Source of the DNA: Eisenbergiella sp963559585
GTDB taxonomy: Bacteria; Bacillota; Clostridia; Lachnospirales; Lachnospiraceae
Length of the DNA stretch: 32,887 bases
Direction of reading: 5' to 3'
NCBI GenBank assembly: GCA_963559585.1
Contig: CAUWLJ010000034.1
Coordinates: 1-32,887 of the forward strand
Shown: piece by piece, positions 7,699 to 15,003 of the stretch
Position numbering within the stretch: position 1 is the first letter of the stretch
Layout of the letters: the number at the start of each line of letters is the position of its first letter
Notes under the pieces: model-generated
The model's input: the letters and a program-made list of their open reading frames with translations, nothing else
Database searches by the model: none
Told to the model about the DNA's origin: nothing
Translations under genes and position numbers: made by a program

Positions 7699-8319
7699 TC
7701 ACTGGCCATGCTGCATCACATTCAGATCCCCATTTCCCTCCTGAGACGCGGCCTCCGGCACATCCGCAGCCTCCTCCAGCGCATCCGGACGCAGCTCCAT
7801 GCGGTTGGACTGCACCACATTCAGGCAGTTGTTCAGATCGTTGATCAGCCGGCCGTAATGCTCATTGGCGGCCTGCATACCATGCTCAATGATGCTTTCC
7901 AGATTGGCCAGAATGTCATCGGTATACTGGATGGCAGAGGCCTTCACGCTGTTGGCCTCCATGGTGGCATTGTCCAGGATCTCCTGGGCCTGCTGGGTAG
8001 CCAGGGTTACCACCTCGTTGGCCTGGGCATAAGCCTGCTGCATAATCTCGTGCTCATTGATCAGCTCATTGGTATGTACGGTGGCCTCGTTGATCAGCGC
8101 CTCTGCCTTGTCCCTGGCATCGTTGAGAATGGCCTCCTTATTGTTGATGATTTTCTGATACCGCTTGATCTCATCCGGGGTCTTTACCCTCAGCTCCCGG
8201 ATCAGATCCTCCAGCTCTTCCTTGTTGACAATAATCTTACTGTTGGAAAGAGGCTGATATTTACAGCCGTCAATAAATTCTTCGATTTCATCAATGATCT
8301 GTTCAATCCTGCTGCTCAT
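7699..8319 (-). CDS. coiled-coil protein, ATPase-subunit/DivIVA-like, unknown function
   Basis: The 206-residue product is almost entirely charged and helical, with long coiled-coil stretches between about residues 55 and 165. It has no membrane segment and no catalytic motif. Its alanine- and glutamate-rich helices resemble subunit H/E of V-type ATPases and DivIVA/SepIVA-type proteins, and such genes are often labelled 'ATPase' automatically; the similarity is one of coiled-coil composition only. The ATG at 8319 follows AGGAG at 7 bases; the ten extra upstream residues of the open frame lack a site. It is 33 bases downstream of coaD and probably cotranscribed with rsmD and coaD. A structural or division-associated role is possible but unproven. 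Confidence 0.78.
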   Translation of the reverse strand: MSSRIEQIIDEIEEFIDGCKYQPLSNSKIIVNKEELEDLIRELRVKTPDEIKRYQKIINNKEAILNDARDKAEALINEATVHTNELINEHEIMQQAYAQANEVVTLATQQAQEILDNATMEANSVKASAIQYTDDILANLESIIEHGMQAANEHYGRLINDLNNCLNVVQSNRMELRPDALEEAADVPEAASQEGNGDLNVMQHGQ

Positions 8320-8352
8320 AGTCTTGCTCCTGTCTGTGCGGGCTGGCACTTT

Positions 8353-8844
8353 TTATTTTGGGGAGTGTCCGTATTTCTCGTACACAAGCTTTGCCACGAA
8401 ATCGGGGACACACTGAGAAATATCGCCGTTAAACTGGGCAATCACCTTTACGCTGGAGGAGCTTAGGTAAGCGTACTCCAGGCGGGTGGTCAGAAACATG
8501 GTATCCAGCTGCCCGCCGGAAAGCATGCTGTTGGTCTGTGCGGTCTGCAGCTCATATTCAAAATCCGTAATGGCGCGCAGCCCCCGGATAGACACATGAA
8601 CGTCCTTCTCCCTGGCATAATCAATCACCAGCCCGGAAAAGGAATCCACCTTCACATTGGGAATGTCCTTCGTGGCTTCCTCCAGTATTTTAACACGTTC
8701 CTCTACAGAAAACAACGGAGTCTTCTGTGGATTGTTCAACACGCTGACCGTTAATTCATCAAAAATCGACGCAGCCCTCCTGATAATGTCCAGGTGGCCG
8801 AACGTCACGGGATCAAAGCTTCCCGGATAGATGGCTGCTTTCAT
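8353..8844 (-). CDS. coaD: phosphopantetheine adenylyltransferase
   Basis: CoaD transfers AMP from ATP to 4'-phosphopantetheine, giving dephospho-CoA, the penultimate step of coenzyme A synthesis in the cytoplasm. At 163 residues it has the standard length. The nucleotidyltransferase (T/H)xGH motif is TFGH at residues 14-17 after YPGSFDPV, and the second signature YLSSSSVK is near the C-terminus. The ATG at 8844 is preceded by GAGGG. It lies 12 bases after rsmD; the rsmD-coaD pair is widely conserved in Firmicutes. Confidence 0.97.
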   Translation of the reverse strand: MKAAIYPGSFDPVTFGHLDIIRRAASIFDELTVSVLNNPQKTPLFSVEERVKILEEATKDIPNVKVDSFSGLVIDYAREKDVHVSIRGLRAITDFEYELQTAQTNSMLSGGQLDTMFLTTRLEYAYLSSSSVKVIAQFNGDISQCVPDFVAKLVYEKYGHSPK

Positions 8845-8856
8845 AATTTTGTGCCC

Positions 8857-9408
8857 TCACATTTCTTTTTTCATAAAAACGTGCTTATTGGTCTTGTACT
8901 TCTTCTCCCTGGTTACGATAAATCCGTACTCCCGGGCAAAGGAAAAGTCCCGGTCAAGCTCCGCCTCCATCACGATCAGGGTATCCTCCGTGACGTAAGG
9001 CGCCCTGGCGAGGGACTCCAGGACAGGCTCCTCCAGCCGGGACTGGTAAGGGGCATCCATGAAAATAAGATCCGCCTCCTTCTCATGGATGCCGTGCAGG
9101 GCTGCCACCACATCCTGCTTCATAAGAACCGCTTTCTCCGTAAACCGGGTAAACTGCAGGTTATCCTGAATACATTTGACGGCCTTGGGCGCATTCTCCA
9201 CGAAATAGGCCCGCTTCGCCCCCCGGCTGATGGCTTCAATACCAATAGCTCCGCTCCCGCTGCACAGATCCACAAAAATACTTCCCGGAACCAGCGGCTG
9301 AAGAATATTGAACAAAGTCTCTTTTATCCGGTCCGTAGTAGGCCTGGTATCCAGCCCCTCAGGACATTTCAACGGAAGGCTCCTTGCCTCTCCTGCGATC
9401 ACTCTCAT
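8857..9408 (-). CDS. rsmD: 16S rRNA (guanine966-N2)-methyltransferase RsmD
   Basis: This SAM-dependent methyltransferase (183 residues) is expected to methylate N2 of guanine 966 of 16S rRNA. The N-terminal RPTTDRIKETLFNIL stretch and the SAM-binding motif VDLCSGSGAIGIEA (about residues 46-59) are typical of RsmD. The catalytic loop reads DAPY at residues 118-121, where the family usually has DPPY or NPPY; the aromatic residue that stacks on the base is kept. The ATG follows GGAAAGG. The gene starts an operon with coaD and has a roughly 100-base leader containing two hairpins, behind a strong promoter at 9517-9545. Confidence 0.95.
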   Translation of the reverse strand: MRVIAGEARSLPLKCPEGLDTRPTTDRIKETLFNILQPLVPGSIFVDLCSGSGAIGIEAISRGAKRAYFVENAPKAVKCIQDNLQFTRFTEKAVLMKQDVVAALHGIHEKEADLIFMDAPYQSRLEEPVLESLARAPYVTEDTLIVMEAELDRDFSFAREYGFIVTREKKYKTNKHVFMKKEM

Positions 9409-9427
9409 ATACCTTTCCTCACCTTCC

Positions 9428-9475
9428 GCCGCATCTGCGGCCTTCAGAGCGAAAACCTTCCCGGTTTCCGCTCTG
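9428..9475 (-). promoter_or_regulatory. two hairpins in the rsmD leader
   Basis: At 9445-9475 a 13-base-pair stem (outer CAGAGCG, one G-U pair) closes a 5-base loop. At 9428-9441 GCCGCA and TGCGGC form a second stem just upstream of the rsmD ribosome binding site. Neither is followed by a T-run in the direction of transcription. They lie between the promoter and rsmD and may stabilise the message or act in regulation; no known riboswitch consensus is recognised. Confidence 0.6.
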
Positions 9476-9516
9476 ATATTCTTATATTTTTATTTACAGC
9501 TAAGTTTTGTTACCTA

Positions 9517-9545
9517 ATTATAAACACACAAAGTAAAAATGGCAA
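9517..9545 (-). promoter_or_regulatory. near-consensus sigma-A promoter for rsmD-coaD
   Basis: On the minus strand TTGCCA (9540-9545) and TATAAT (9517-9522) are separated by exactly 17 bases. This is one of the best promoters in the window and lies 108 bases before the rsmD start codon. Confidence 0.82.
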
Positions 9546-9569
9546 TCACAAATAAACTGACGGTTCACC

Positions 9570-9641
9570 CTTTCCTGTACGCTGCGTTACCTGCCGCAGG
9601 CCATGGCTGGAGGAGCCGCAGGCCCACAACCTACAGGAAAG
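9570..9641. repeat. inverted repeat bracket between parC and rsmD
   Basis: Perfect 10-base arms CTTTCCTGTA (9570-9579) and TACAGGAAAG (9632-9641) enclose about 52 bases that contain CCGCAGGCC twice and a GGCCATGGC near-palindrome. The whole could fold into a branched structure downstream of the parC stop. No T-run follows on the minus strand, so termination is uncertain. No coding sequence fits. Confidence 0.6.
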
Positions 9642-9651
9642 CTCCGAACCT

Positions 9652-11904
9652 CTATCCCCTCACCTTCGTTCCCTTCCCGTCTCTTTTAGCCAGCTTCAGG
9701 CTGTTGAGCGCCAGGTTCCGGCTCTTGTAGGGAATGGTTTCGTCGGACTGGGCCGGGGTGTAGTATACGGCCTCCAGCAGGTCGCCGGGGGCAAGGCGAA
9801 GGCCGCGGACGCCGATGGCGGCTTTCTTTTTTTCCGGTATCTCCTCCAGCAGGAAGCGGAGGAAACAGCCGTCCCTGGTCTGGAGGATCATGTGCTTCTG
9901 CTCCCTAAGGACAGCCACGCTGAGAAGCTCGTCCCCCTCCTGCAGCTTGGTGGCGGCTACGCTGCGTTTGGATACGTCAAACTCCCCTCCGTCCACGATC
10001 TTGACCATGGCCATCCGTGTGGCGAATACCAGGCGGCAGAGGTTCAGATCGGACTGGCTGGCCACGAGAAGAAGCTCCTCTCTGGAGGAATCATAACCGC
10101 TCACATTGTCGATAGGGACGCCCTTGTCCCGGAATTTACCCAGGGGAAGGTCGGATACCTTTACGGTATAGAGCTGGCCGGTGTTGGTGAACAGGCAGAT
10201 ACGGCCGGTGTTCCTGCACTGGAACAGGAACCGGCTTTCCGCCTCGGCCGCCTCCCGGTTCCTTTCATAGGTGGGAAGATCCACGCACCGGGCATAGCCG
10301 AAACGATCCATCATGAACATGACGTCCATTTCTTCTATCTTTTTTTCCTCAAAAACTGCTTCCCGGCAGTTGTCGATGAGCGTCCTTCTGGAAACGGCAA
10401 ATCTGCGTTTGAACTCGTCCAGCTCGTTGATGATCACCTGGGCCATGGAATCCCTTCGCTCCAGGATGTCCTCATAACGGTAAATGTTGGCCACGGTCTC
10501 CTCGTGCTCCCTGATAAGAGCCTCCAGCTCCAGCCCGATGAGCTTATAGAGGCGCATTTCCAGGATGGCGTTGGCCTGGCTTTCGGTAAAGCTAAGCTGA
10601 GCGGCCATGGCGGCGGATTCCTTTGAGCGGAAACGGATTCCTGTGGTTTTCCCCTCCACCAGGCAGGCCTTTGCCATAGCCCGGTCCTTGGAGCCGCGCA
10701 GGATCTCGATGATCAGGTCGATCACGTTGCAGGCCTTGATCAGTCCCTCCTGAATCTCCCTGCGTGCCTTTTCCTTTGCCAGCAGGTTTTCATACTTTCT
10801 GGTGGCAAGCTGGAACTGGAAATCCACGCTGGCCTTGAGGATGGCCTTCAGCCCCAGGGTTTCCGGGCGGCCGTCTGAGATAGCCAGCATGTTCACGCCG
10901 AAGGTGTCCTCCAGGCGGGTCTTTTTGTAGAGCATATTGATGAAATTGTCCGCATCCGCGTCTTTTTTCAGTTCAATGACGATGCGGATTCCCTCCTTGG
11001 AGGACTGGTTGGAGATGTCGCTCACATCCATGGTCTTTTTGGACTCGGCAAGAGCCGCCACATCGGAAAGAAATTTACCGATGTTGGCGCCGATCATGGT
11101 GTAGGGGATCTGGGAAATGACCACGTTGTTCCTGCCGCCCCTGCCCTTCTCTACCTCCACGCGGCCCCGCACTTTGATCTTTCCGGCCCCGGTTTCGTAG
11201 ATGGAAAGCAGCTCATCCTTATTGGTGACGATGCCTCCGGTGGGGAAATCAGGCCCCTGGATATAGCGCATCAGCTCCCTTACGGTAATGTCCTCATTGT
11301 GCATATAGGCCTTCATGGCGTCGATGACTTCCCCCAGATTGTGGGGAGGAATGCTGGTGGCCATGCCCACTGCGATACCCTCGGAGCCGTTGACCAGAAG
11401 GTTTGGAATACGGGCAGGGAGGACGCTGGGCTCTTTTTCCGTTTCGTCGAAGTTGGGAATAAAGTCCACCACATCCTTGTCCAGATCAGCCAGAAAGGCT
11501 TCCTGGGTTACCTGCATCAAGCGTGCTTCCGTATAACGCATGGCGGCGGCGCCGTCTCCCTCGATGTTTCCGAAATTGCCGTGGCCGTCCACCAGAGGAA
11601 GGCCTTTTTTGAAATCCTGGGCCATCACCACCAGAGCGTCATAGATGGAGCTGTCGCCGTGGGGATGGTATTTGCCCATGGTATCGCCCACGATACGGGC
11701 GCATTTCCTGTAGGGTCTGTCGTAACGGATTCCAAGCTCGTGCATGTCGTAGAGGGTGCGCCGCTGTACCGGCTTGAGCCCGTCCCTCACGTCGGGAAGG
11801 GCGCGGGCTATAATGACGCTCATGGCATAGTCGATGAAGGACTTCTGCATGACCTCGGAATATTCTGTTTTTATGATATTTTCATCTCTTTTTTCCAAAT
11901 CCAT
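9652..11904 (-). CDS. parC: DNA topoisomerase IV subunit A (ParC)
   Basis: This is the breakage-reunion subunit of a type IIA topoisomerase, 750 residues. The catalytic tyrosine is Tyr124 in AAAMRYTEARL. The quinolone-determining segment is GKYHPHGDSSIYD, with Ser85 and Asp89 at the key positions, the residues of a quinolone-sensitive enzyme. I call it ParC, not GyrA, because it is shorter than most GyrA and its C-terminal domain lacks an intact GyrA box (QRRGGKG); only a degenerate GKFRDKGVP is seen. The ATG at 11904 follows GAAAGGA; upstream in-frame codons lack a site. parE is 109 bases upstream. Without the rest of the genome a second gyrase pair cannot be excluded. Confidence 0.88.
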   Translation of the reverse strand: MDLEKRDENIIKTEYSEVMQKSFIDYAMSVIIARALPDVRDGLKPVQRRTLYDMHELGIRYDRPYRKCARIVGDTMGKYHPHGDSSIYDALVVMAQDFKKGLPLVDGHGNFGNIEGDGAAAMRYTEARLMQVTQEAFLADLDKDVVDFIPNFDETEKEPSVLPARIPNLLVNGSEGIAVGMATSIPPHNLGEVIDAMKAYMHNEDITVRELMRYIQGPDFPTGGIVTNKDELLSIYETGAGKIKVRGRVEVEKGRGGRNNVVISQIPYTMIGANIGKFLSDVAALAESKKTMDVSDISNQSSKEGIRIVIELKKDADADNFINMLYKKTRLEDTFGVNMLAISDGRPETLGLKAILKASVDFQFQLATRKYENLLAKEKARREIQEGLIKACNVIDLIIEILRGSKDRAMAKACLVEGKTTGIRFRSKESAAMAAQLSFTESQANAILEMRLYKLIGLELEALIREHEETVANIYRYEDILERRDSMAQVIINELDEFKRRFAVSRRTLIDNCREAVFEEKKIEEMDVMFMMDRFGYARCVDLPTYERNREAAEAESRFLFQCRNTGRICLFTNTGQLYTVKVSDLPLGKFRDKGVPIDNVSGYDSSREELLLVASQSDLNLCRLVFATRMAMVKIVDGGEFDVSKRSVAATKLQEGDELLSVAVLREQKHMILQTRDGCFLRFLLEEIPEKKKAAIGVRGLRLAPGDLLEAVYYTPAQSDETIPYKSRNLALNSLKLAKRDGKGTKVRG

Positions 11905-12013
11905 GTTTCCTTTCCGGCATCGGATCATCCGCCGCACTCAGGCTGTTGGAGGGCGCAGACGATACGCCGCTCTCCCGGGCGGACGGCAGGAAGCGCATCT
12001 GACCGGACAGGGG

Positions 12014-13939
12014 TCAGATGTCAAGCTCCGCGTCCGTTGCATATTCATAGATAAAAGCCTTGCGGGGCGGCACGTCGGTTCCCATCAGAAGCTCCGTCAC
12101 CTCGGAGGCCATCCTGGCATCCTCGATCTCCACCAGCTTCAGCATCCTGGTCTCCGGGTTCAGGGTGGTCTCCCACAGCTGGGAGGCGTCCATTTCACCC
12201 AGGCCCTTGTAGCGCTGCAGGGTAAAGGGGCCTTTGTGACGCTTCCGGTAGCGCTCCAGGGCCTTGTCGTCGTACAGGTATTCTTCTTCCCCCTTGGAGG
12301 GCATGGCCTTGTAAAGAGGCGGCATGGCGATATAGACGTGGCCCTCGAAGATCAGCTCCGGCATGAAGCGGTAGAACAGGGTAAGGAGCAGGGTGGAGAT
12401 ATGCGCGCCGTCCACGTCCGCATCCGCCATAATAATGATCTTGTCATAGCGAAGCTTGGAAATATCAAAATCGTTTCCATAGCCTTCCGAAAAGCCGCAG
12501 CCAAAGGCGTTGATCATGGTTTTGATCTCCGCGTTGGCCAGCACCTTGTCGATACTGGCCTTCTCCACGTTCAGGATCTTGCCCCGGATGGGCAGGATGG
12601 CCTGATAGGAACGGTCTCTGGCCATTTTGGCGCTTCCCCCTGCGGAATCTCCCTCCACAATGAAGATTTCACACCGGGAAGCGTCCCTGGATTCGCAGTT
12701 GGCGAGCTTGCCGTTGGAGTCGAAGGAAAATTTCTGCTTAGTGAGCAGGTTGGTCTTGGCCCGCTCCTCCGTTTTGCGGATCTTCGCGGCCTTTTCCGCG
12801 CAGCCGATGATGCTTTTTAAGGTTTCCAGGTTGCGGTCGAAGAAGCGCACGATCTCCTCTCCCGTCACCTTGCTCACCACCTTGGCCGCATCCTGGTTGT
12901 CCAGCTTGGTTTTGGTCTGGCCCTCAAAACGGGGATCGGGATGCTTGATGGAGATCACGGCGGTCATGCCGTTGCGCACATCGGCCCCTGTAAAGTTGGC
13001 GTCCTTTTCCTTCAGGATGCCAAGCTGTCTGGAGTAGGTGTTGATCACGCTGGTGAACATGGTTTTGAAGCCGGTGAGATGGGTGCCTCCCTCCGCGTTG
13101 TAGATGTTGTTGCAGAAGCCAAGCACGTTTTCATGGAACTCGTTCACGTACTGGAAGGCTCCCTCCACGGAGATCCCTTCACTCTCCCCGGAGAAGTAGA
13201 TCACGTCGCTCACCGCCTCCCTGGATTTGTTCAGGTCGCGGATAAAGCCCACGATTCCCTCCGGCTCATGGTACTCCACAGCTTCCGGTGCCTCTTTTCT
13301 TTTATCTGTGAAAAGGATGGTGAGATTGGGATTCAGATAAGCCGTTTCATGCAGACGGCTCTTGACCTCCTCCTCCCGGAAACGGGTTTTTTCAAAAATT
13401 GTATCGTCGGGAAGGAAACGGATGGTGGTTCCGGTCTCTCTGGTCTTTCCGATCACAGGCAGCAGGCCGTCCACCAGCTCCACCACCGGCACGCCCCTTT
13501 CATAGCGGTCTTCATAGATCAGGCCGCCGTTTCTGACCTGCACGGTAAGGCTTGCGGACAGAGCGTTGACCACGGAGGAGCCTACGCCGTGCAGGCCGCC
13601 GCTGGTTTTGTAGGCGGAATTGTCGAACTTTCCTCCTGCATGCAGGGTGGTGAAAACAAGCCGTTCCGCGCTGACGCCTTTTTCGTGCATGCCAACCGGA
13701 ATTCCCCGCCCGTTGTCGGAGACGGTGGCGGAGCCGTCCGCTTCCAGGGTGACGCTGATCCGGTCACAGTATCCGGCCAGATGCTCGTCAACCGCATTGT
13801 CTACGATTTCGTAGATCAGGTGGTTTAAGCCCCTGGTGGAAACGCTTCCGATGTACATGCCCGGACGTTTGCGCACAGCCTCCAAACCCTCCAGCACGGT
13901 GATGCTGGAGGCGTCATAGGTGTTCGTATTTTTACTCAT
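12014..13939 (-). CDS. parE: DNA topoisomerase IV subunit B (ParE)
   Basis: This is the ATPase subunit partner of ParC, 641 residues. The GHKL ATPase motifs are in order: EIVDNAVDE at about 44-52 with catalytic Glu44 and Asn48, GRGIPVG, and the ATP lid GGLHGVGSSVVNAL. The Toprim domain has EGDSAGGSA at about 428 and the metal-binding DADVDGAH at about 505. The C-terminal RYKGLGEM is the usual GyrB/ParE signature. The ATG at 13939 has GGAG 6 bases upstream; an ATG four codons earlier lacks a site. ParE is chosen over GyrB because it pairs with a ParC-like subunit. The leader contains a triple-hairpin module. Confidence 0.88.
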   Translation of the reverse strand: MSKNTNTYDASSITVLEGLEAVRKRPGMYIGSVSTRGLNHLIYEIVDNAVDEHLAGYCDRISVTLEADGSATVSDNGRGIPVGMHEKGVSAERLVFTTLHAGGKFDNSAYKTSGGLHGVGSSVVNALSASLTVQVRNGGLIYEDRYERGVPVVELVDGLLPVIGKTRETGTTIRFLPDDTIFEKTRFREEEVKSRLHETAYLNPNLTILFTDKRKEAPEAVEYHEPEGIVGFIRDLNKSREAVSDVIYFSGESEGISVEGAFQYVNEFHENVLGFCNNIYNAEGGTHLTGFKTMFTSVINTYSRQLGILKEKDANFTGADVRNGMTAVISIKHPDPRFEGQTKTKLDNQDAAKVVSKVTGEEIVRFFDRNLETLKSIIGCAEKAAKIRKTEERAKTNLLTKQKFSFDSNGKLANCESRDASRCEIFIVEGDSAGGSAKMARDRSYQAILPIRGKILNVEKASIDKVLANAEIKTMINAFGCGFSEGYGNDFDISKLRYDKIIIMADADVDGAHISTLLLTLFYRFMPELIFEGHVYIAMPPLYKAMPSKGEEEYLYDDKALERYRKRHKGPFTLQRYKGLGEMDASQLWETTLNPETRMLKLVEIEDARMASEVTELLMGTDVPPRKAFIYEYATDAELDI

Positions 13940-13968
13940 ACAAATCTCCATTCCGGAGCGTAAGCGAC

Positions 13969-14079
13969 GGGGCGAAGAAAAATTGCGAATGCAATTTTTC
14001 TTCTGCCATTAGGGCTATTTGTGACGCCCCGGCACAAATAGCTGTGTGAAAAATAAGCCATCGGGCTTATTTTTCATAC
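13969..14079 (-). repeat. three consecutive hairpins between degV and parE
   Basis: Three unlike inverted repeats stand side by side. The first has perfect 13-base arms at 13974-13986 and 13991-14003 with loop GAAT. The second has perfect 10-base arms at 14014-14023 and 14033-14042. The third has perfect 13-base arms at 14047-14059 and 14064-14076, extendable to 16 with one G-T pair. In addition GGGGCG at 13969-13974 is complementary to CGCCCC (14025-14030) in the loop of the second hairpin. The module lies after degV and directly before the parE ribosome binding site; the third hairpin has a short T-stretch in its 3' arm but no true T-tail. Confidence 0.85.
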
Positions 14080-14089
14080 TAATCCTTTC

Positions 14090-14959
14090 TCAGAACTCAT
14101 TTTTCATGGTAAGAGCCACGGCAAGGGCGCCGGGGCCGATGTGGCAGGCCACGCTCAGGGAAAGCGGAGCCAGATGGCTTCCGGCGCCGGGGAAGGAGGC
14201 AAGCGTCTCTTTTTGAAAAGCAAGGGCGGCCTCCTCGTTGTCCGTGTGGGCAAAGTCGATCCACATGCCGCAGTTCTCCAAAGATCGTCCGAAACGGCCG
14301 GTAACGTCATTTTTGGCCGCATTGATCATGATCTGCCTGGCGGAGGAGACGGTTCTGGCCTTGGCAAAGGCGTCCAGCTTCTCGCCCTGGATCTGAAGTA
14401 CAGGCTTTAAGCGCAGCAGTGTTCCCAGTGCTGCGGCGGCAGGGGTGATGCGGCCCCCCTTTTTCAGGTAGCTTAAAGTGTCCACCATGATATAGATACT
14501 GGAATTGAAGCGGTCCTTTTCCAGAAAATCCCGGATCTGCGCAGCTTCCATCCCCTTTTCCGCCATCTGCCTTGCATCCAGTACGGAGCGCCGCTGGGTG
14601 ACGGAAATGCGCTGGTTGTCCACAACCTGTACTCTGCCATTGAATTCCCGGGCCAGCATGTGGGCCGTGCTGCAGGAACCGGAAAGGCCGCTGCTCATGG
14701 GGATGTGAACAATGCTGTCGTGATTCCTTAACAGCCCCTGCCAGAGGGTGAGGACGGAATCCGGATCCGGCTGGGAGGTGGAGATGTCTGCACCTGCCTT
14801 CAGCTTTTCATAGAATTCCTCCTGGGTGAGGCTGATCCCTTCAAAATAGGTTTCTCCATTTATCATAAAAGGCATGGGCAGTACGGATACGCCGAGCTGA
14901 TCTGCCTGTACCTGGGTGATGCCGCTGTTGCTGTCTGTGACGATTGCTGTTCTGGACAT
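14090..14959 (-). CDS. DegV family fatty-acid-binding protein (FakB-like)
   Basis: This 289-residue protein has the DegV/EDD fold. Such proteins bind one fatty acid and, as FakB, present it to the kinase FakA, making acyl-phosphate for phospholipid synthesis. Visible signatures are TDSNSGI at the N-terminus, TSQP at residues 61-64, HIPMSSGLSGS at about 85-95, and DTLSYLKKGGRI. The ATG at 14959 is preceded by GAGAGAGG at a rather long distance of about 11 bases. It follows recG by 44 bases and shares the unit with FakA (17198-18877), which supports a FakB role. Fatty-acid preference cannot be read from sequence. Confidence 0.9.
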   Translation of the reverse strand: MSRTAIVTDSNSGITQVQADQLGVSVLPMPFMINGETYFEGISLTQEEFYEKLKAGADISTSQPDPDSVLTLWQGLLRNHDSIVHIPMSSGLSGSCSTAHMLAREFNGRVQVVDNQRISVTQRRSVLDARQMAEKGMEAAQIRDFLEKDRFNSSIYIMVDTLSYLKKGGRITPAAAALGTLLRLKPVLQIQGEKLDAFAKARTVSSARQIMINAAKNDVTGRFGRSLENCGMWIDFAHTDNEEAALAFQKETLASFPGAGSHLAPLSLSVACHIGPGALAVALTMKNEF

Positions 14960-15003
14960 GGATGAATGTTCCTCTCTCTTTCTTGTTCTATCGGATTTGC
15001 GTT

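Noticed and set aside
9652..13939. Gyrase subunits GyrA and GyrB
   Set aside because: The A subunit lacks an intact GyrA box and is short for GyrA, so topoisomerase IV is the better name, though certainty needs the whole genome.
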